DNA from: an uncultured Bacteroidales bacterium | GTDB lineage: Bacteria; Bacteroidota; Bacteroidia; Bacteroidales; Muribaculaceae | Length of the DNA: 64,000 nt | Reading direction: 5' to 3' | NCBI GenBank assembly: GCA_947173955.1 | Contig: CAMWHE010000008.1 | Location: 1-64,000, forward strand | Part shown: one piece after another, positions 50,083 to 60,400 of the stretch | Numbering within the stretch: the first letter of the stretch is position 1 | Layout of the letters: each line of letters begins with the position of its first letter | The notes under the pieces: model-generated | What the model was told of the DNA's origin: nothing | The model's input: the letters and a program-made list of their open reading frames with translations, nothing else | Database searches by the model: none | Position numbers and translations under genes: made by a program

Positions 50083-51300
50083 ATGGCGATTTTAAAACGA
50101 CTGACACTGACGATTATGCTGCTCCTGGCGGGCGGTTTTTACGGATATACACAGGATGGTATTGACGAGCTAAGCGCTACCGACCGCGAGCTGCTTTATA
50201 AAGCTGTCGATCTGGTCGACGGCGACATGAGTGAGTCTGCACTGGAGGACTTTGACATGCTGGCGAAAAAATATCCGAAGAATTATCTCGTACAGTACGA
50301 ACGGGCATACGCGCTATACTCGCTCCACCGCTATGACCAAGTCATAAAAGCGCAAGAATTTTTTCTCAGCCATAAGGATGCAGACGAGCTGGCCTTTCAG
50401 CTTGTAGGCAACGCCTACGACATCACCGGCGACCGCCGGAAGGCGGCTGAAATATACAATGAGGGACTGAAGCGATACCCGAACAGCGGGAAGCTCTACC
50501 TCGAGCTCGGCAACATATATAATCTTGACAAAGATTATGACAAGGCTTTTGAGAACTACAACACAGGTATCCGTGTCGACCCGAACTTTGCATCCAACTA
50601 CTTCCAGGCCGCCAACCTGTATTTGAATTCGGAAGGCGGTAAAGTATGGGGGCTCATCTACGCCGAGGCCGAAATCCTCCTCGCTCCCTCCAACGAATTT
50701 CGCCATCAGCAGATGGCCTCGATGATGGTCGATTGCTTCAGGGAAAACATCAAGCTGAACTATGACTCGGCCAAGACTTCGCTCTCAGTGACCCTCACCC
50801 CCACACGTACGATACGCATCGATCCCGAGACCCACATCGTCTATCTCAACTTCCCCGGAGTCTATGAAACCGTACTTCAGACACCGCTCATGTCAATGCT
50901 CCTCAATCATGAGCAATTCACAGCCTCCATACCCCAGCTCATCGAAATACGCCGCGGAGCCATCGATACCTACTACGCCCTGACCGACAATCTCTACGGC
51001 AAATCGATGTATATGATGGAATTTCAGAAAGAAGTAATCGATGCAGGCCACTGGGACGCCTATAATTATTTCATCTTCAGCGGCTGCTATCCCGAAGAGT
51101 TCGATGCGTGGTATGAGGAACACGAAGAAGAGTTTGACTCATTCGTCGATTGGTACAACAATACGCCCTTCACCCTCGGCAACGGCAGATCAGTGACCCC
51201 CGGCCAGCTATTCGACAACTATCGTCCCCTCGACCTCATCGAAGCCACGCGCATCGCCTCCGGGCTCCTCGAGGCCTCCAGTGCCGGTTCTGCCGACTGA
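50083..51300 (+). CDS. Secreted tetratricopeptide-repeat protein
   Basis: About 405 residues from the ATG at 50083 (MAILKRLTLTIMLLLAGGFY), a signal peptide ending near GYTQ. Three or more TPR units occupy about 40-190: LVQYERAYALYSLHRYDQVI, DELAFQLVGNAYDITGDRRK and GKLYLELGNIYNLDKDYDKA. The C-terminal half is a non-TPR region with acidic stretches (WYEEHEEEFDSFVDWY) of unknown fold. TPR domains mediate protein contacts, so it may be a periplasmic scaffold. It converges with the SulP gene; no terminator hairpin with a T-tract was obvious in the short gap. Confidence 0.8.
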   Translation: MAILKRLTLTIMLLLAGGFYGYTQDGIDELSATDRELLYKAVDLVDGDMSESALEDFDMLAKKYPKNYLVQYERAYALYSLHRYDQVIKAQEFFLSHKDADELAFQLVGNAYDITGDRRKAAEIYNEGLKRYPNSGKLYLELGNIYNLDKDYDKAFENYNTGIRVDPNFASNYFQAANLYLNSEGGKVWGLIYAEAEILLAPSNEFRHQQMASMMVDCFRENIKLNYDSAKTSLSVTLTPTRTIRIDPETHIVYLNFPGVYETVLQTPLMSMLLNHEQFTASIPQLIEIRRGAIDTYYALTDNLYGKSMYMMEFQKEVIDAGHWDAYNYFIFSGCYPEEFDAWYEEHEEEFDSFVDWYNNTPFTLGNGRSVTPGQLFDNYRPLDLIEATRIASGLLEASSAGSAD

Positions 51301-51326
51301 CACCTCGACAGCCCCCGGAGGCCGCA

Positions 51327-53021
51327 TCAGCGTTCAGCTACGGCATTGGCCATGCGGACAGCCGTCGTGATATGGTCGCAGATATGGTCGGCCGGGATCA
51401 GTTTGTCGAATCCTGCGTGCATCAGGGTCTCCTTGACATTGGGCTGAACACCGGAGAGCACGATGTCAATGCCTTCCGACATCGACGACTTGACGAGGAT
51501 CTCCAGGTTGTGCAAGCCGGTAGAGTCGATAAACGGCACTTTGCGCATTCTGATTATACGGACCTTGGGCTTGACATTGCCGACTGTCGTGCGCATCATC
51601 TCGTCGAACTTGGTGGCGACACCGAAGAAGAACGGGCCGTCGATCTCATAGACCGAAACGCCGGGCTTGACATCGAGCACTTCGTGGTGTGACATATCGG
51701 TACCGTCGGCAGCATCGAGCTGTTCGCCGTAGACCTTGACCGCTGTATTCTCCATGACGCGTCGCAGGAAGAGCACCACTGCAAGCAGCAGGCCTATCTC
51801 GATGGCGATGGTGAGGTCGAAGATGACGGTCAGCAGGAAAGTGACGAGCAGGACGGCCACATCGCTCTTGGGGTTGCGGAATATGCCGACTACAGTGCGC
51901 CAGCCGCTCATATTGTAGGCCACGACTATCAGCACGGCGGCCAGACAGGCCATCGGGACAAGGTTGATTAGGCTCATAAGGAAGAGGAAAATGAGCAGGA
52001 GCACCACGGCATGGATCAGCCCGGCGACAGGCGTGCGGCCGCCGTTGGAGATATTGGTCATCGTGCGCGCGATAGCGCCGGTGACAGGTATGCCGCCAAA
52101 CATCGGCACGACGATATTGGCCATGCCCTGACCGATAAGCTCCGTATTGGAGTTGGTGCGTGAGCCGGTCACGCCGTCGGCCACGGTAGCCGAAAGCAGC
52201 GATTCGATAGCGCCCAGGACGGCGATAGTGAATGCGGAGGGGAGCAGATTGTTGATATTGGCCATCGTCAGCTCAAAGCCGTGAGGCGCGGGCAGGTCGG
52301 TCGGCAGATTGCCGAAACGTGCGCCGATAGTCTCCACTCCGCTGAAGAATGTGGTGAACTTGTTCAGCACATAGACCATCAGGGTCACAAGGACTATGGC
52401 GATAAGAGCTCCGGGCAGCTTCTTGGATACACGGGGAGTCAGGACGATGATTACCAGCGAGACAAGACCCACAATCAGTGTTGGCCAGTCAATCTGATTG
52501 AAATTATGGAAATAGACACCCCATTTCGGGATAAACTCGCTCGGCACGCCTTTGAGTCCAAGCCCGAAGAAGTCGTTCATCTGGGTCGAGAAGATAGTAA
52601 GGGCGATACCGGCCGTGAAGCCTACCACGATAGGATATGGTATGAACTTTATGACCGTACCGAGCTTGAACAAGCCGAGCAGAACGAGTATGATGCCGGC
52701 CATGAATGTGGCTATGGCGAGTCCTTCGAGGCCATGGGCGGCTATGATGCCGTAGACGATCACGATGAAAGCGCCTGTCGGACCGCCGATCTGCACGGAG
52801 CATCCGCCGAACGCCGATACCATGAATCCGCCGATGATAGCCGTGATCAGTCCGACCGTCGGGCTGACTCCGCTCGCTATGGCGAACGCTATCGCCAGCG
52901 GAAGCGCAACTATACCTACTACCACACCTGCTACGAGGTCATCCCTGAATATCGACGCCGAATAATGGCGGAGCGACGAGAAAAGTTTCGGTCGAAAATC
53001 GACCTTTCCGAGCAAACTCAT
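51327..53021 (-). CDS. SulP-family anion transporter with STAS domain
   Basis: 564 residues. The transmembrane part (about 25-430) holds the SulP pattern: DDLVAGVVVGIVALPLAIAF, GISPTVGLITAIIGG-like GVSPTVGLITAIIGGFMVSA, GGPTGAFIVIVYG and NTELIGQGMANIVVPMFGGI. The C-terminal STAS domain (about 450-560) includes VPFIDSTGLHNLEILVKSS with the conserved DSTG. Family members carry sulfate, bicarbonate or dicarboxylates. No carbonic anhydrase or sulfate-assimilation gene lies nearby to decide. Own promoter with a 40-nt leader. Confidence 0.92.
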   Translation of the reverse strand: MSLLGKVDFRPKLFSSLRHYSASIFRDDLVAGVVVGIVALPLAIAFAIASGVSPTVGLITAIIGGFMVSAFGGCSVQIGGPTGAFIVIVYGIIAAHGLEGLAIATFMAGIILVLLGLFKLGTVIKFIPYPIVVGFTAGIALTIFSTQMNDFFGLGLKGVPSEFIPKWGVYFHNFNQIDWPTLIVGLVSLVIIVLTPRVSKKLPGALIAIVLVTLMVYVLNKFTTFFSGVETIGARFGNLPTDLPAPHGFELTMANINNLLPSAFTIAVLGAIESLLSATVADGVTGSRTNSNTELIGQGMANIVVPMFGGIPVTGAIARTMTNISNGGRTPVAGLIHAVVLLLIFLFLMSLINLVPMACLAAVLIVVAYNMSGWRTVVGIFRNPKSDVAVLLVTFLLTVIFDLTIAIEIGLLLAVVLFLRRVMENTAVKVYGEQLDAADGTDMSHHEVLDVKPGVSVYEIDGPFFFGVATKFDEMMRTTVGNVKPKVRIIRMRKVPFIDSTGLHNLEILVKSSMSEGIDIVLSGVQPNVKETLMHAGFDKLIPADHICDHITTAVRMANAVAER

Positions 53022-53070
53022 TTGTTCTGTCTGTTACCTATTGTAGAAATATACCTTGGAAAAAACGCCG

Positions 53071-53101
53071 CAAAGTTACGACTTTTTCTCATTTCCCCAA
53101 A
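53071..53101 (-). promoter_or_regulatory. SulP gene promoter
   Basis: Minus-strand TTTG (53101-53098), 19-nt spacer and TAACTTTG (53078-53071). Confidence 0.75.
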
Positions 53102-53156
53102 ATACCCCGCCCTCTTTCTGTCCCGGATTGTCATCCCGGGCTCTTCTACACGGCCA

Positions 53157-53196
53157 TAAAAAGCAAGGCGGAGACCCGGTGACACGGAACTCCGCC
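53157..53196 (-). terminator. Terminator of the gene at 53.2 kb
   Basis: AGGCGGAG (53166-53173) pairs with CTCCGCC (53190-53196); on the minus strand the stem is followed by TTGCTTTTT. Confidence 0.7.
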
Positions 53197-53218
53197 CTGC
53201 TGTAGGGGATGGAGAGCG

Positions 53219-53635
53219 TCAGCGTTTCATGTGGAATGTCTGCGAAGTCTTGTCGGGGAAAGATATGACGATATCGACGTCACAGTCAAACACTTTAAAC
53301 AGGTCGTCGATGTCGTCGCCGATCAAGGCACGCATGTCGTTGGCCGACATATCCGACATCTCTGACTTTGCTTCGGCAAGAGAGATGCCCATCTTGGCGG
53401 GGTTGAATTTGAAGATGATAGTCAGAAGTGTGGCGTCGTCATTGAGTGTAATCTTGTCGATTGAAGCGCCTTCGGCTATCTCCATGGGGAGCTGCGAGCT
53501 GAAGGCGGCCACAGCCATCTTCATTTCCGCGGGTGAGAGCTTCTGAGAGCCTGTCTGGGCATTGACAGCAGGTGCGGCTACTATGAGCGCGAGCGCGGCC
53601 AGCAGGCCGGCGAGGAGAGATTTGAGATGTTTCAT
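53219..53635 (-). CDS. Small secreted protein of unknown function
   Basis: 138 residues. Signal peptide MKHLKSLLAGLLAALALIVA, cleavage likely after VNAQ. The mature part is a simple alpha/beta protein (MKMAVAAFSSQLPMEIAEGA, TLLTIIFKFNPAKMG, LAEAKSEMSDMSANDMRALI, CDVDIVISFPDKTSQTFHMK). A single cysteine remains after processing. Similar small secreted proteins are frequent in the phylum. No operon partner; terminator just downstream. Confidence 0.75.
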   Translation of the reverse strand: MKHLKSLLAGLLAALALIVAAPAVNAQTGSQKLSPAEMKMAVAAFSSQLPMEIAEGASIDKITLNDDATLLTIIFKFNPAKMGISLAEAKSEMSDMSANDMRALIGDDIDDLFKVFDCDVDIVISFPDKTSQTFHMKR

Positions 53636-53689
53636 AATGATAAACTGTTAAGTGTGATAATTGATTCTATACTAAGTCCTGATATCTGT

Positions 53690-54163
53690 TCATCCGCGCA
53701 TCCACCCCGTCGACGGGTGCAGTGCATAACAGCAGAATGCGGCCACATCCGCCGGCTCGACGCATCCAGTGGGAATCGCGATGGCCGACCCGTCGGCAAA
53801 ACGGATCCTCCGCTCCCCGACCCCGATCACAGCTTCAGGCCTGTCGCCGGCATCCGTGAGGCGGGTGACAATAGTCTGAGCGTCAGCGTCAGGATGGAAT
53901 TGCGCTCCTTCGGTCTGAGCCAGCCGGCGCGCTGCCGCTGCATCATCCGACGTGAAGGCCACCCGGCAGCCAAGCGCTCTGAAAGCCCGGATCACAGCCT
54001 GCCCCGTCACCGAGCAGCCATCAGTAACAACAACTCTGACTGACGGATACCTCACAGCCACCTCTCCGGCTCTCAGCGCGGGTCGGCGGGAGACTGAAGG
54101 CTTTGCCGCGGCCTGACGGCGGAGGTGCTCTTCCATTCTGCGTTCAAGATAGTTGTCAGCCAT
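53690..54163 (-). CDS. Short Rossmann-like protein (reduced SDR-type)
   Basis: 157 residues. The start MADNYLERRMEEHLRRQAAA resembles the lead of SDR-related proteins in Bacteroidales. One Rossmann-like beta-alpha-beta unit follows: VRVVVTDGCSVTGQAVIRAF, RALGCRVAFTSDD. The nucleotide-binding GxxxGxG is degenerate (DGCSVTGQ) and there is no YxxxK catalytic pair, so enzyme activity is doubtful. It ends TGCVEPADVAAFCCYALHPS, a stretch like the C-terminal part of SDR proteins, so the middle of the usual fold has been lost. It overlaps the M16 protease gene by 8 nt and is last in that operon. Confidence 0.6.
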   Translation of the reverse strand: MADNYLERRMEEHLRRQAAAKPSVSRRPALRAGEVAVRYPSVRVVVTDGCSVTGQAVIRAFRALGCRVAFTSDDAAAARRLAQTEGAQFHPDADAQTIVTRLTDAGDRPEAVIGVGERRIRFADGSAIAIPTGCVEPADVAAFCCYALHPSTGWMRG

Positions 54164-55400
54164 TGGCAGGGCGGTATATTAGGGTCATTTTCCGGTCAGG
54201 AGTGAATAGAGTGCGTGCGGTGGCTTCCAGATCGGCAGTCGTCAGCGAGCGATAGGCCTCCACCTGGCTTCCGTAGGGCTCGCCGTGAAGGGTGTCGGCC
54301 GCGAGCGTCTGGGCACGCTGTGCGAAGTGGAGATTTGAGAACAGCAGATTTGACTCAAACTTGTTGGCGGCGCGCTCCAGCTCGTGAGCCGTAACACCCG
54401 AGTCTGTCAGCCGGCCGATCTCACCGTCGACAGCCCGTATGGCCGCCTCCTCGGCTTTCGCCCCGCTCTGGCGCAACATAGCCTTGACTATAAGCAGCCC
54501 CTCATCCTCCGATCCCATTATAGATGCGTCAACATCGCTGAACAGGTCGGTGCCGACAAGCAGATTGCGATAGAAGCGCGACGACTCGCCGTTGGAGAGT
54601 ACATCAGTCAATGCGTCAGCGCTATGATATGCTTTTGTCCCGTAGCGGTCCATCGGCCAGCACATGACGACAGCTGTCTGCGGCACATTGCCCTCCGCTT
54701 CGGCATAGCGGGGCGCGGTGACTTCCGGCTCTCGCCGATATGTGCGCTCAGCGACGGGGCGCGGCGGGATGTCGCCCATCCACTTCCGAGCCATGCGCCG
54801 AGTGTCGTCGAGCGATACATTCCCCGTCACGGCCAGCACGGCATTGGCCGGGGAGTATCTGCGGTCGAGAAAACGCGTCACATCCTCGCGGCTGACCCGT
54901 TCGAGATGCTCCGGAGTCAGCCCTATGACCGGCCACCGGTAGGGATGCACCCGATAGGCCATCCCGCGCAGATGATGCCACATATCGCCGTAGGGCTGAT
55001 TGAGGCATTGCTGCTTGAACTCTTCGATGACTACCGAGCGCTGTATGTTCAGATTCTCTTCCGAGATAGCCGGCGCAAGCATCCTGTCGCTCTCCAGACG
55101 GAAAGCCGTCTCGACATTGACCGCCGGCAGCACACAGTAGAAATTCGTAAAGTCGTTGCTGGTCCACGCATTGCTCACCCCGCCGGCCATCTGAAGCTCG
55201 CCGTCATAGTCAGGCACATTGGCCGACCCGCTGAACATAAGATGCTCGATCAGGTGAGCCATACCCGTCATTTCGGGATCCTCGTCGCGTGCGCCCGTAT
55301 CATATAATACATTGAGCGTGGCCATAGCCACCGAGTCATCCTGCTGATGTACGATCCGGAGGCCATTGTCGAGGGTGAAGTGTGTGACCTCGCTTACCAT
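54156..55400 (-). CDS. M16-family zinc peptidase
   Basis: 414 residues, about the size of single-unit M16B/M16C peptidases. The inverted zinc motif HLIEH is at 49-53 in MAHLIEHLMFSGSANV, with a third ligand expected in the VVIEEFKQQ region. The second half has the inactive-domain pattern (AVVMCWPMDRYGTKAYHSAD, SRFYRNLLVGTDLFS). No signal peptide is apparent at the N-terminus, so it may be cytoplasmic, or the partner of a missing subunit. Start overlaps the cyclophilin stop by 1 nt. Confidence 0.92.
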   Translation of the reverse strand: MVSEVTHFTLDNGLRIVHQQDDSVAMATLNVLYDTGARDEDPEMTGMAHLIEHLMFSGSANVPDYDGELQMAGGVSNAWTSNDFTNFYCVLPAVNVETAFRLESDRMLAPAISEENLNIQRSVVIEEFKQQCLNQPYGDMWHHLRGMAYRVHPYRWPVIGLTPEHLERVSREDVTRFLDRRYSPANAVLAVTGNVSLDDTRRMARKWMGDIPPRPVAERTYRREPEVTAPRYAEAEGNVPQTAVVMCWPMDRYGTKAYHSADALTDVLSNGESSRFYRNLLVGTDLFSDVDASIMGSEDEGLLIVKAMLRQSGAKAEEAAIRAVDGEIGRLTDSGVTAHELERAANKFESNLLFSNLHFAQRAQTLAADTLHGEPYGSQVEAYRSLTTADLEATARTLFTPDRKMTLIYRPANG

Positions 55401-56287
55401 CAGTCTTCGACGGTGACTTTCAGTATCTTTATATCGTCCGTCGGACGGTCATTGCGGTCAGTGGCTACTTTCTGCAGCTCGTCGATAATATCCATACCCT
55501 CGATGACTTCGCCGAATACGGTGTACTGGCCGTCGAGATGGGGCGTACCGCCTACGGTCGTGTAGGCCTCGCGCTGCTCGTCGGTAAAGACGGGAGCTGT
55601 CGCGGCCGTCTGCTCGGCTTCCTTGACGAGCTGGTCGCGCAGGTCGTTGAGTCCGGCCTGATCCTTGTTGCGGCGTAGCTCCATTATTTTAGCGCGGTAC
55701 TGATCCTGAAGGGCATAGAAAGCCTCCTGCACCTTCTGCATTCGCATCTGGCGCTCCATCTGCCCGAGCGTCGAGTCATTGTAGACCTTGCCGGTGACGA
55801 TATAGAACTGCGAGGCCGACGAGCGGCGTTCCGGATTGACCTGATCGCCTGTACGTGCGGCTGCAAGAGCCCCTTTCTTGTGGAAATGCTTCGGATAGAC
55901 AAATTCGGCAGGCTGCGTGTAGCCCAGATCGCCGCTTCCGAGCATCTGGCCCGGTTTGGCTGTCTTGGAGTCGGGGTCGCCTGCCTGCACCATGAAGTCC
56001 TTGATGACACGATGGAAAAGTGTCCCCTCATAGACACCCTCACGGGCGAGTTTTACGAAATTGTCGCGGTGGCCCGGAGTGTCGCCGTAGAGCTTTACCT
56101 TTACAGTTCCCTTGGTTGTCTCGATGTCTACGATTATGTCTTTATTGTCGGTATTCATAGTCGTTTGGATATTTTGCGTTGTTGTATTGCTGTTTGTGTT
56201 GTCTTTGTCCGACGGAAGTGACGATGCACCACCGTTGCCGCATCCTGCCATCGCGAGGAGCACGGCCGCTGCCAGTCCCCACTTCAT
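55400..56287 (-). CDS. Cyclophilin-type peptidyl-prolyl isomerase lipoprotein
   Basis: 295 residues. Lipoprotein signal MKWGLAAAVLLAMAGC, then a Ser/Asn/Thr linker. Cyclophilin domain from about 48: VDIETTKGTVKVKLYGDTPG, HRDNFVKLAREGVYEGTLFHRVIKDFM-type pattern split as FVKLAREGVYEGTLFHRVI and FMVQAGDP, with QFYIVTGKVY and the closing FGEVIEGMDIIDEL. A helical insertion of about 75 residues (QMERQMRMQKVQEAFYALQD) interrupts the domain, as in other Bacteroidales cyclophilins. Periplasm-facing folding helper. Confidence 0.92.
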   Translation of the reverse strand: MKWGLAAAVLLAMAGCGNGGASSLPSDKDNTNSNTTTQNIQTTMNTDNKDIIVDIETTKGTVKVKLYGDTPGHRDNFVKLAREGVYEGTLFHRVIKDFMVQAGDPDSKTAKPGQMLGSGDLGYTQPAEFVYPKHFHKKGALAAARTGDQVNPERRSSASQFYIVTGKVYNDSTLGQMERQMRMQKVQEAFYALQDQYRAKIMELRRNKDQAGLNDLRDQLVKEAEQTAATAPVFTDEQREAYTTVGGTPHLDGQYTVFGEVIEGMDIIDELQKVATDRNDRPTDDIKILKVTVED

Positions 56288-56658
56288 AGTCCGGTAGGAT
56301 ATAGGCGTTTGTAGATCCGGCGGAAATTATCATCGCTCGCACGGAGCTCTTCGGCTCTGTCGGCATAGTCAGCTCCGTAGATGCCCGTCAGAAGGTCGGG
56401 GAGATATTTATGCTCCCGGTCCTTTTCGATAGCGGCCGCTACGAGCCGGTCGATCGGAGCTGCGAATGTGGCGGCATCCACAGCCGCCAGATAGCGGGCG
56501 GCGCTCACGACGAACTGTCCGGACAGATCGACACGTATCATATTGTCTACCAGCTCGTCGATATCTTCATCGCAGGTGTCGATGTTATTGGCTATATATT
56601 CATAGGTCAGCAGGCCGTTTTCATCGGTTGCCAGACGCTTTCTATCGTCTTCTGTCAT
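56284..56658 (-). CDS. Small hypothetical protein heading the cyclophilin operon
   Basis: About 124 residues from the ATG at 56658 (MTEDDRKRLATDENGLLTYE). The in-frame ATG at 56688 lies within the -7 box and is excluded. The protein is acidic and helical, cytoplasmic, with repeated short motifs such as IDELVDNMIRVD and FRRIYKRLYP near the end. It overlaps the cyclophilin gene by 4 nt (ATGA). The family is not recognised. Similar short proteins head comparable operons in Bacteroidales as far as I recall, without a known role. Confidence 0.7.
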   Translation of the reverse strand: MTEDDRKRLATDENGLLTYEYIANNIDTCDEDIDELVDNMIRVDLSGQFVVSAARYLAAVDAATFAAPIDRLVAAAIEKDREHKYLPDLLTGIYGADYADRAEELRASDDNFRRIYKRLYPTGL

Positions 56659-56685
56659 AATGTATACATCTTTATGTTTGCTCTG

Positions 56686-56693
56686 CAAAGATA
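56686..56693 (-). promoter_or_regulatory. -7 element of the cyclophilin operon
   Basis: Minus-strand TATCTTTG; start near 56679, leader about 20 nt. No obvious -33 TTTG. Confidence 0.6.
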
Positions 56694-56798
56694 AACAATT
56701 ACAGCCGAATCGGCCTGTCTTTAAACATTTTTTTGAGGAAACGATGTTAATATTGGTTAATGTGTTTTCAAAAAGCTATCATTCATAACGATTTATAT

Positions 56799-56806
56799 TA
56801 ATTTTG
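56799..56806 (+). promoter_or_regulatory. -7 element of the secreted-pair operon
   Basis: TAATTTTG; transcription expected near 56813, which gives a leader of about 135 nt before the ATG at 56949. The leader has no recognised structure. Confidence 0.45.
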
Positions 56807-56948
56807 CAACGATTAGCGCCGTAGCGGTTACAGACTCCCCGCTCCGGTGCCGATTCCCGGGCAGCCAAAGCCTCTTTCTTACACTTTTTCTGGCATCGCT
56901 TACCCCGATTGTTTTTAGGTTCAGGAGTCTTTATTGTATTATCCAATC

Positions 56949-57416
56949 ATGAAGCATTTTTACACAGTCATTGCTACTGCTGCAATCTCACTGTGCGCTT
57001 ACGCCGAGGCCTATCGTTCTGTCGACGTCAATCTCCTCGACGGCTCAAGCGTCAAAATCAATCTTGCTGACAATCTTTCCGCCACATTCGAGGCCGACAG
57101 CCTCCTTGTGACCGGCGGAGACAAGGATGTCAAAATCGCCTGCGGGGATATCAAGTCCTTCGCATTCTCTACCGAGAAGGCAGCCGGCATCGACCAGATC
57201 GGCTCCGATATCACCGCTCCCGTCCTGACCGGTTCAAATCTCACTTTCAACAACCTTCCCGAGGGTTCTGTCGTTGACGTCTACAACATGGCCGGCCTGC
57301 AGCTTATGCATCAGGTCGTGTCCGGGACTTTCTCCGTCGACCTCGCCGACTTTAGCGCTCCCGTCGTTATCGTCAAGGTCAATAATGTCGCATTTAAAAT
57401 CGCTACAAAGGGATGA
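56949..57416 (+). CDS. Small secreted protein with C-terminal sorting-domain-like end
   Basis: 155 residues from the ATG at 56949 (MKHFYTVIATAAISLCAYAE, a signal peptide). The first half has SVDVNLLDGSSVKINLADNL and IKSFAFST, a pattern that recurs in the N-terminus of the giant protein coded next. The C-terminal 70 residues (SVVDVYNMAGLQLMHQVVSG, then PVVIVKVNNVAFKIATKG) resemble a type-A type IX secretion sorting domain. Its stop overlaps the start of the giant gene by 4 nt, so the two are coupled and probably work together at the surface. Confidence 0.7.
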   Translation: MKHFYTVIATAAISLCAYAEAYRSVDVNLLDGSSVKINLADNLSATFEADSLLVTGGDKDVKIACGDIKSFAFSTEKAAGIDQIGSDITAPVLTGSNLTFNNLPEGSVVDVYNMAGLQLMHQVVSGTFSVDLADFSAPVVIVKVNNVAFKIATKG

Positions 57417-60400
57417 AAAAGCAACTTTTAACTCTCGGCGTCCTCATGGCCGCCTCTTTTGCTGCATTCGCTCAGAGTGCGAGCGACCGTCTTGACATAT
57501 ATGGCAAGGACGGCAAATTTGTTTCCGTGATGAAGGACGACGTCCAGGAGATCACCGTCGGCAAAGCCGACTCCGGCGACGGCTACACCTCTGTCTCAGT
57601 GACGACGCCTGCCGGCGTCCAGACCCGCGACATCGACAATATCACCGAGATCAAGTATTCTCCCATCATCAAAAGCCTTGCCCATCAGCTCGACACCATC
57701 CACGCCCCCAACTCCGAGGTAGTACTGCTCGACTGGCGTAACAATACCGATGTATATGATGAGGCTCAGATCGACCCGTCCAAACCGGCCGACTGGCGCG
57801 GAGCATGGGCTGACGGCATCGTCCACTTCATCCTCCGTACCGACAAGGGCTTTGCAGCCGATTTCAAGATCACAGGCGAATACTCCGGCAAAGTCTACTC
57901 CGACAATCCCAGCTTCGTCTTCTGGAGCCTTAAGGAGATCAGCGGACTCTACTGTGACTCCTATGCATTCTATATGCCCTTCGAGCCCGTAGTGATCGAA
58001 GCTATCTCATGGGAACTCGACACCTACAAGGATGCTCCCTTCCTCGGCACATACTCCGCTTACGGACTGATTCCCGCCGAAAACCGTATCGCAGTCAATG
58101 CCAAGGCTGATGCCTCTATCGCATTCGACGCCAATACCACATACACCCTCAAGTCGACCGACAAACACGAATTCGACATCCTCGACCTCTACTCATGGGA
58201 CGAAGAAAAGAATTCCGTAACTTATGTCACCTATGAGGGCGAGCTTCGCAATGAGGCCGACGTAGACGTCAAGTATGGCCTCATCGGCAAGTTTGACGGC
58301 GACTTCTTCTTCGGTACAGTCCACGACATTCTCAATGACAAGATGGAAAACAGCGTGAGCTACTTCGCATCCCGCAAGGAAGTCGAAGTGACTGTCGCCG
58401 TGGCCAACGAGTATAATCAGCATATCCTCGTCGAGGCCAAGCCTACCGACGGGTCAGATGCCTCATATTTCTATTATGACATCAATGCCATCTATCCCAT
58501 CCGCCTGACCGCCGAACTCGCCTCAGGCAAATCGATCGGCGAAGTCAGCTACGGCTTCTTCCTCCTGGACGGTGCGAAATACCTCAGATATTTATATCAT
58601 GGTCAGGGTGCCAAGCCCGAACTCACCTTCCGCGGATCTGAATACGGCACATACACCGGCGAAAGCGGCGACCTCAAGCTTGACGGCTTCGGCAGCTGCA
58701 CTCTCGGCGATGCTGAAGGCACATATAAGAAAGATGGTGGCGCCCTTACCGTCACCATCGGCAATGACGAACGCTACTTCGCTATCGACCCCGCCGCCAA
58801 AACCTATGTCGAGACTGTTTCCGACCCCTGGGACGGTCAGGCTGAATACACCCTCAGCACCGCCCGCGGCGTATTCCGCGGCGGCGAGCCCAATGACAAT
58901 AACTCGATGTCAGTGAAATTCACTCAGAACGACAAGGGCAAAGACGTAGTCGACATCCGCTTCAACATCAAGCGCAACGACGGCTTCTCAGGTGCCGACG
59001 GTATCAGCGACCTCTGCTCTTACCTCTACGACGCCAAGAATCAGACCGTGGTAGTCACGAATGTCTACATGGGCACCTCCGCCAACTCTTCCGGCATAGG
59101 CACAATCACCCTCAAGGTTTCTGACGACAAGAACTCTCTCTGGCTCGACGACACCGAGTCTGATCGTCTCTACATGGTGGGCAACACCAACAGCTACCTT
59201 TTCACCGGAGCTGTCAACACAATGTATGCTCCCCGCCCCATCGCCAAGGGTTCGGGTACAGAGGAAGATCCCTATCAGCTGACAACCGCTGAGGAAATCG
59301 AAGCCATGAAGGAAGTCGTTTCCACCGAGACAGCCACATGGTTCAAGCTCATGAACGACATCGACATGACCGGTATCAACCACATCCCCCCGGTAGGCTA
59401 TACCGGCGACGACTATGGTAAAACGATCCACTTCGACGGTAACCACCATATCATCTCTAACCTCACCTCTATCGCTGAAAACAAAGAATTCTACTACGCT
59501 TCGCTTCTCGGTGTGTTCCAGGGGTCCGTAAAGGATCTCGGTCTCGTCAACGTAAACCTCAAGTCAGGTCTCGGTGTGGGCGGTATCGGCGGTTATGCCG
59601 GATATGACGGCGTAGCTACCACCATCGACAACTGCTACGTAACCGGTAAGATGGAGAATCCCGACGCTTATGCCGGCGGTCTGGCCGGTACTAATGCAGC
59701 CGACCTCACCATCACCAACTCCTACGCTCAGGTTGAAGTCAAGGGCGGCAAATTCGCTACCGGCCTCGTCGGTCGTGGCCGCAACAACATCACCATCAAG
59801 AACACTTACGTTTCCGGCACAGTCGCTTCTTCCGAAGGCAAGACTGCCACTCTCGCTCTCGTCGCTGCCACTGACAAGCCTTCCGGCGTCACACTGACAC
59901 TTGAAAACGTAGTGGCTGTCAACACAGGTGCTACTGATATGACCAACTACGGTACAATGGCTACCGGCACACCCGCTACCGACATCAAGGCAGTCAAGTC
60001 ATGGGACGCTTTCAACGAAGGCCTCCTCTTCAACGAACTCCCCGCCCTCAACTGGCAGGAAAATGCCGAGGCTCCCAAGCTCATCGCCAACGGCTCCGGT
60101 ACTGAGGAAGATCCCTATCAGCTGACAACGGCTGAGGAAATCGAAGCCATGAAGGAAGTCGTTTCCACCGAGACCGCCACATGGTTCAAGCTCATGAACG
60201 ACATCGACATGACCGGTATCAACCACATTCCCCCGGTAGGCTATACCGGCGACGACTATGGTAAAACGATCCACTTCGACGGTAACCACCATATCATCTC
60301 TAACCTCACCTCTATCGCTGAAAACAAAGAATTCTACTACGCTTCGCTTCTCGGTGTGTTCCAGGGGTCCGTAAAGGATCTCGGTCTCGTCAACGTAAAC

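Noticed and set aside
54384..55307. Long plus-strand frame (307 codons) opposite the M16 peptidase gene
   Set aside because: It is the antisense shadow of a well-supported gene, rich in His, Arg and Pro, with no recognisable domain or promoter.
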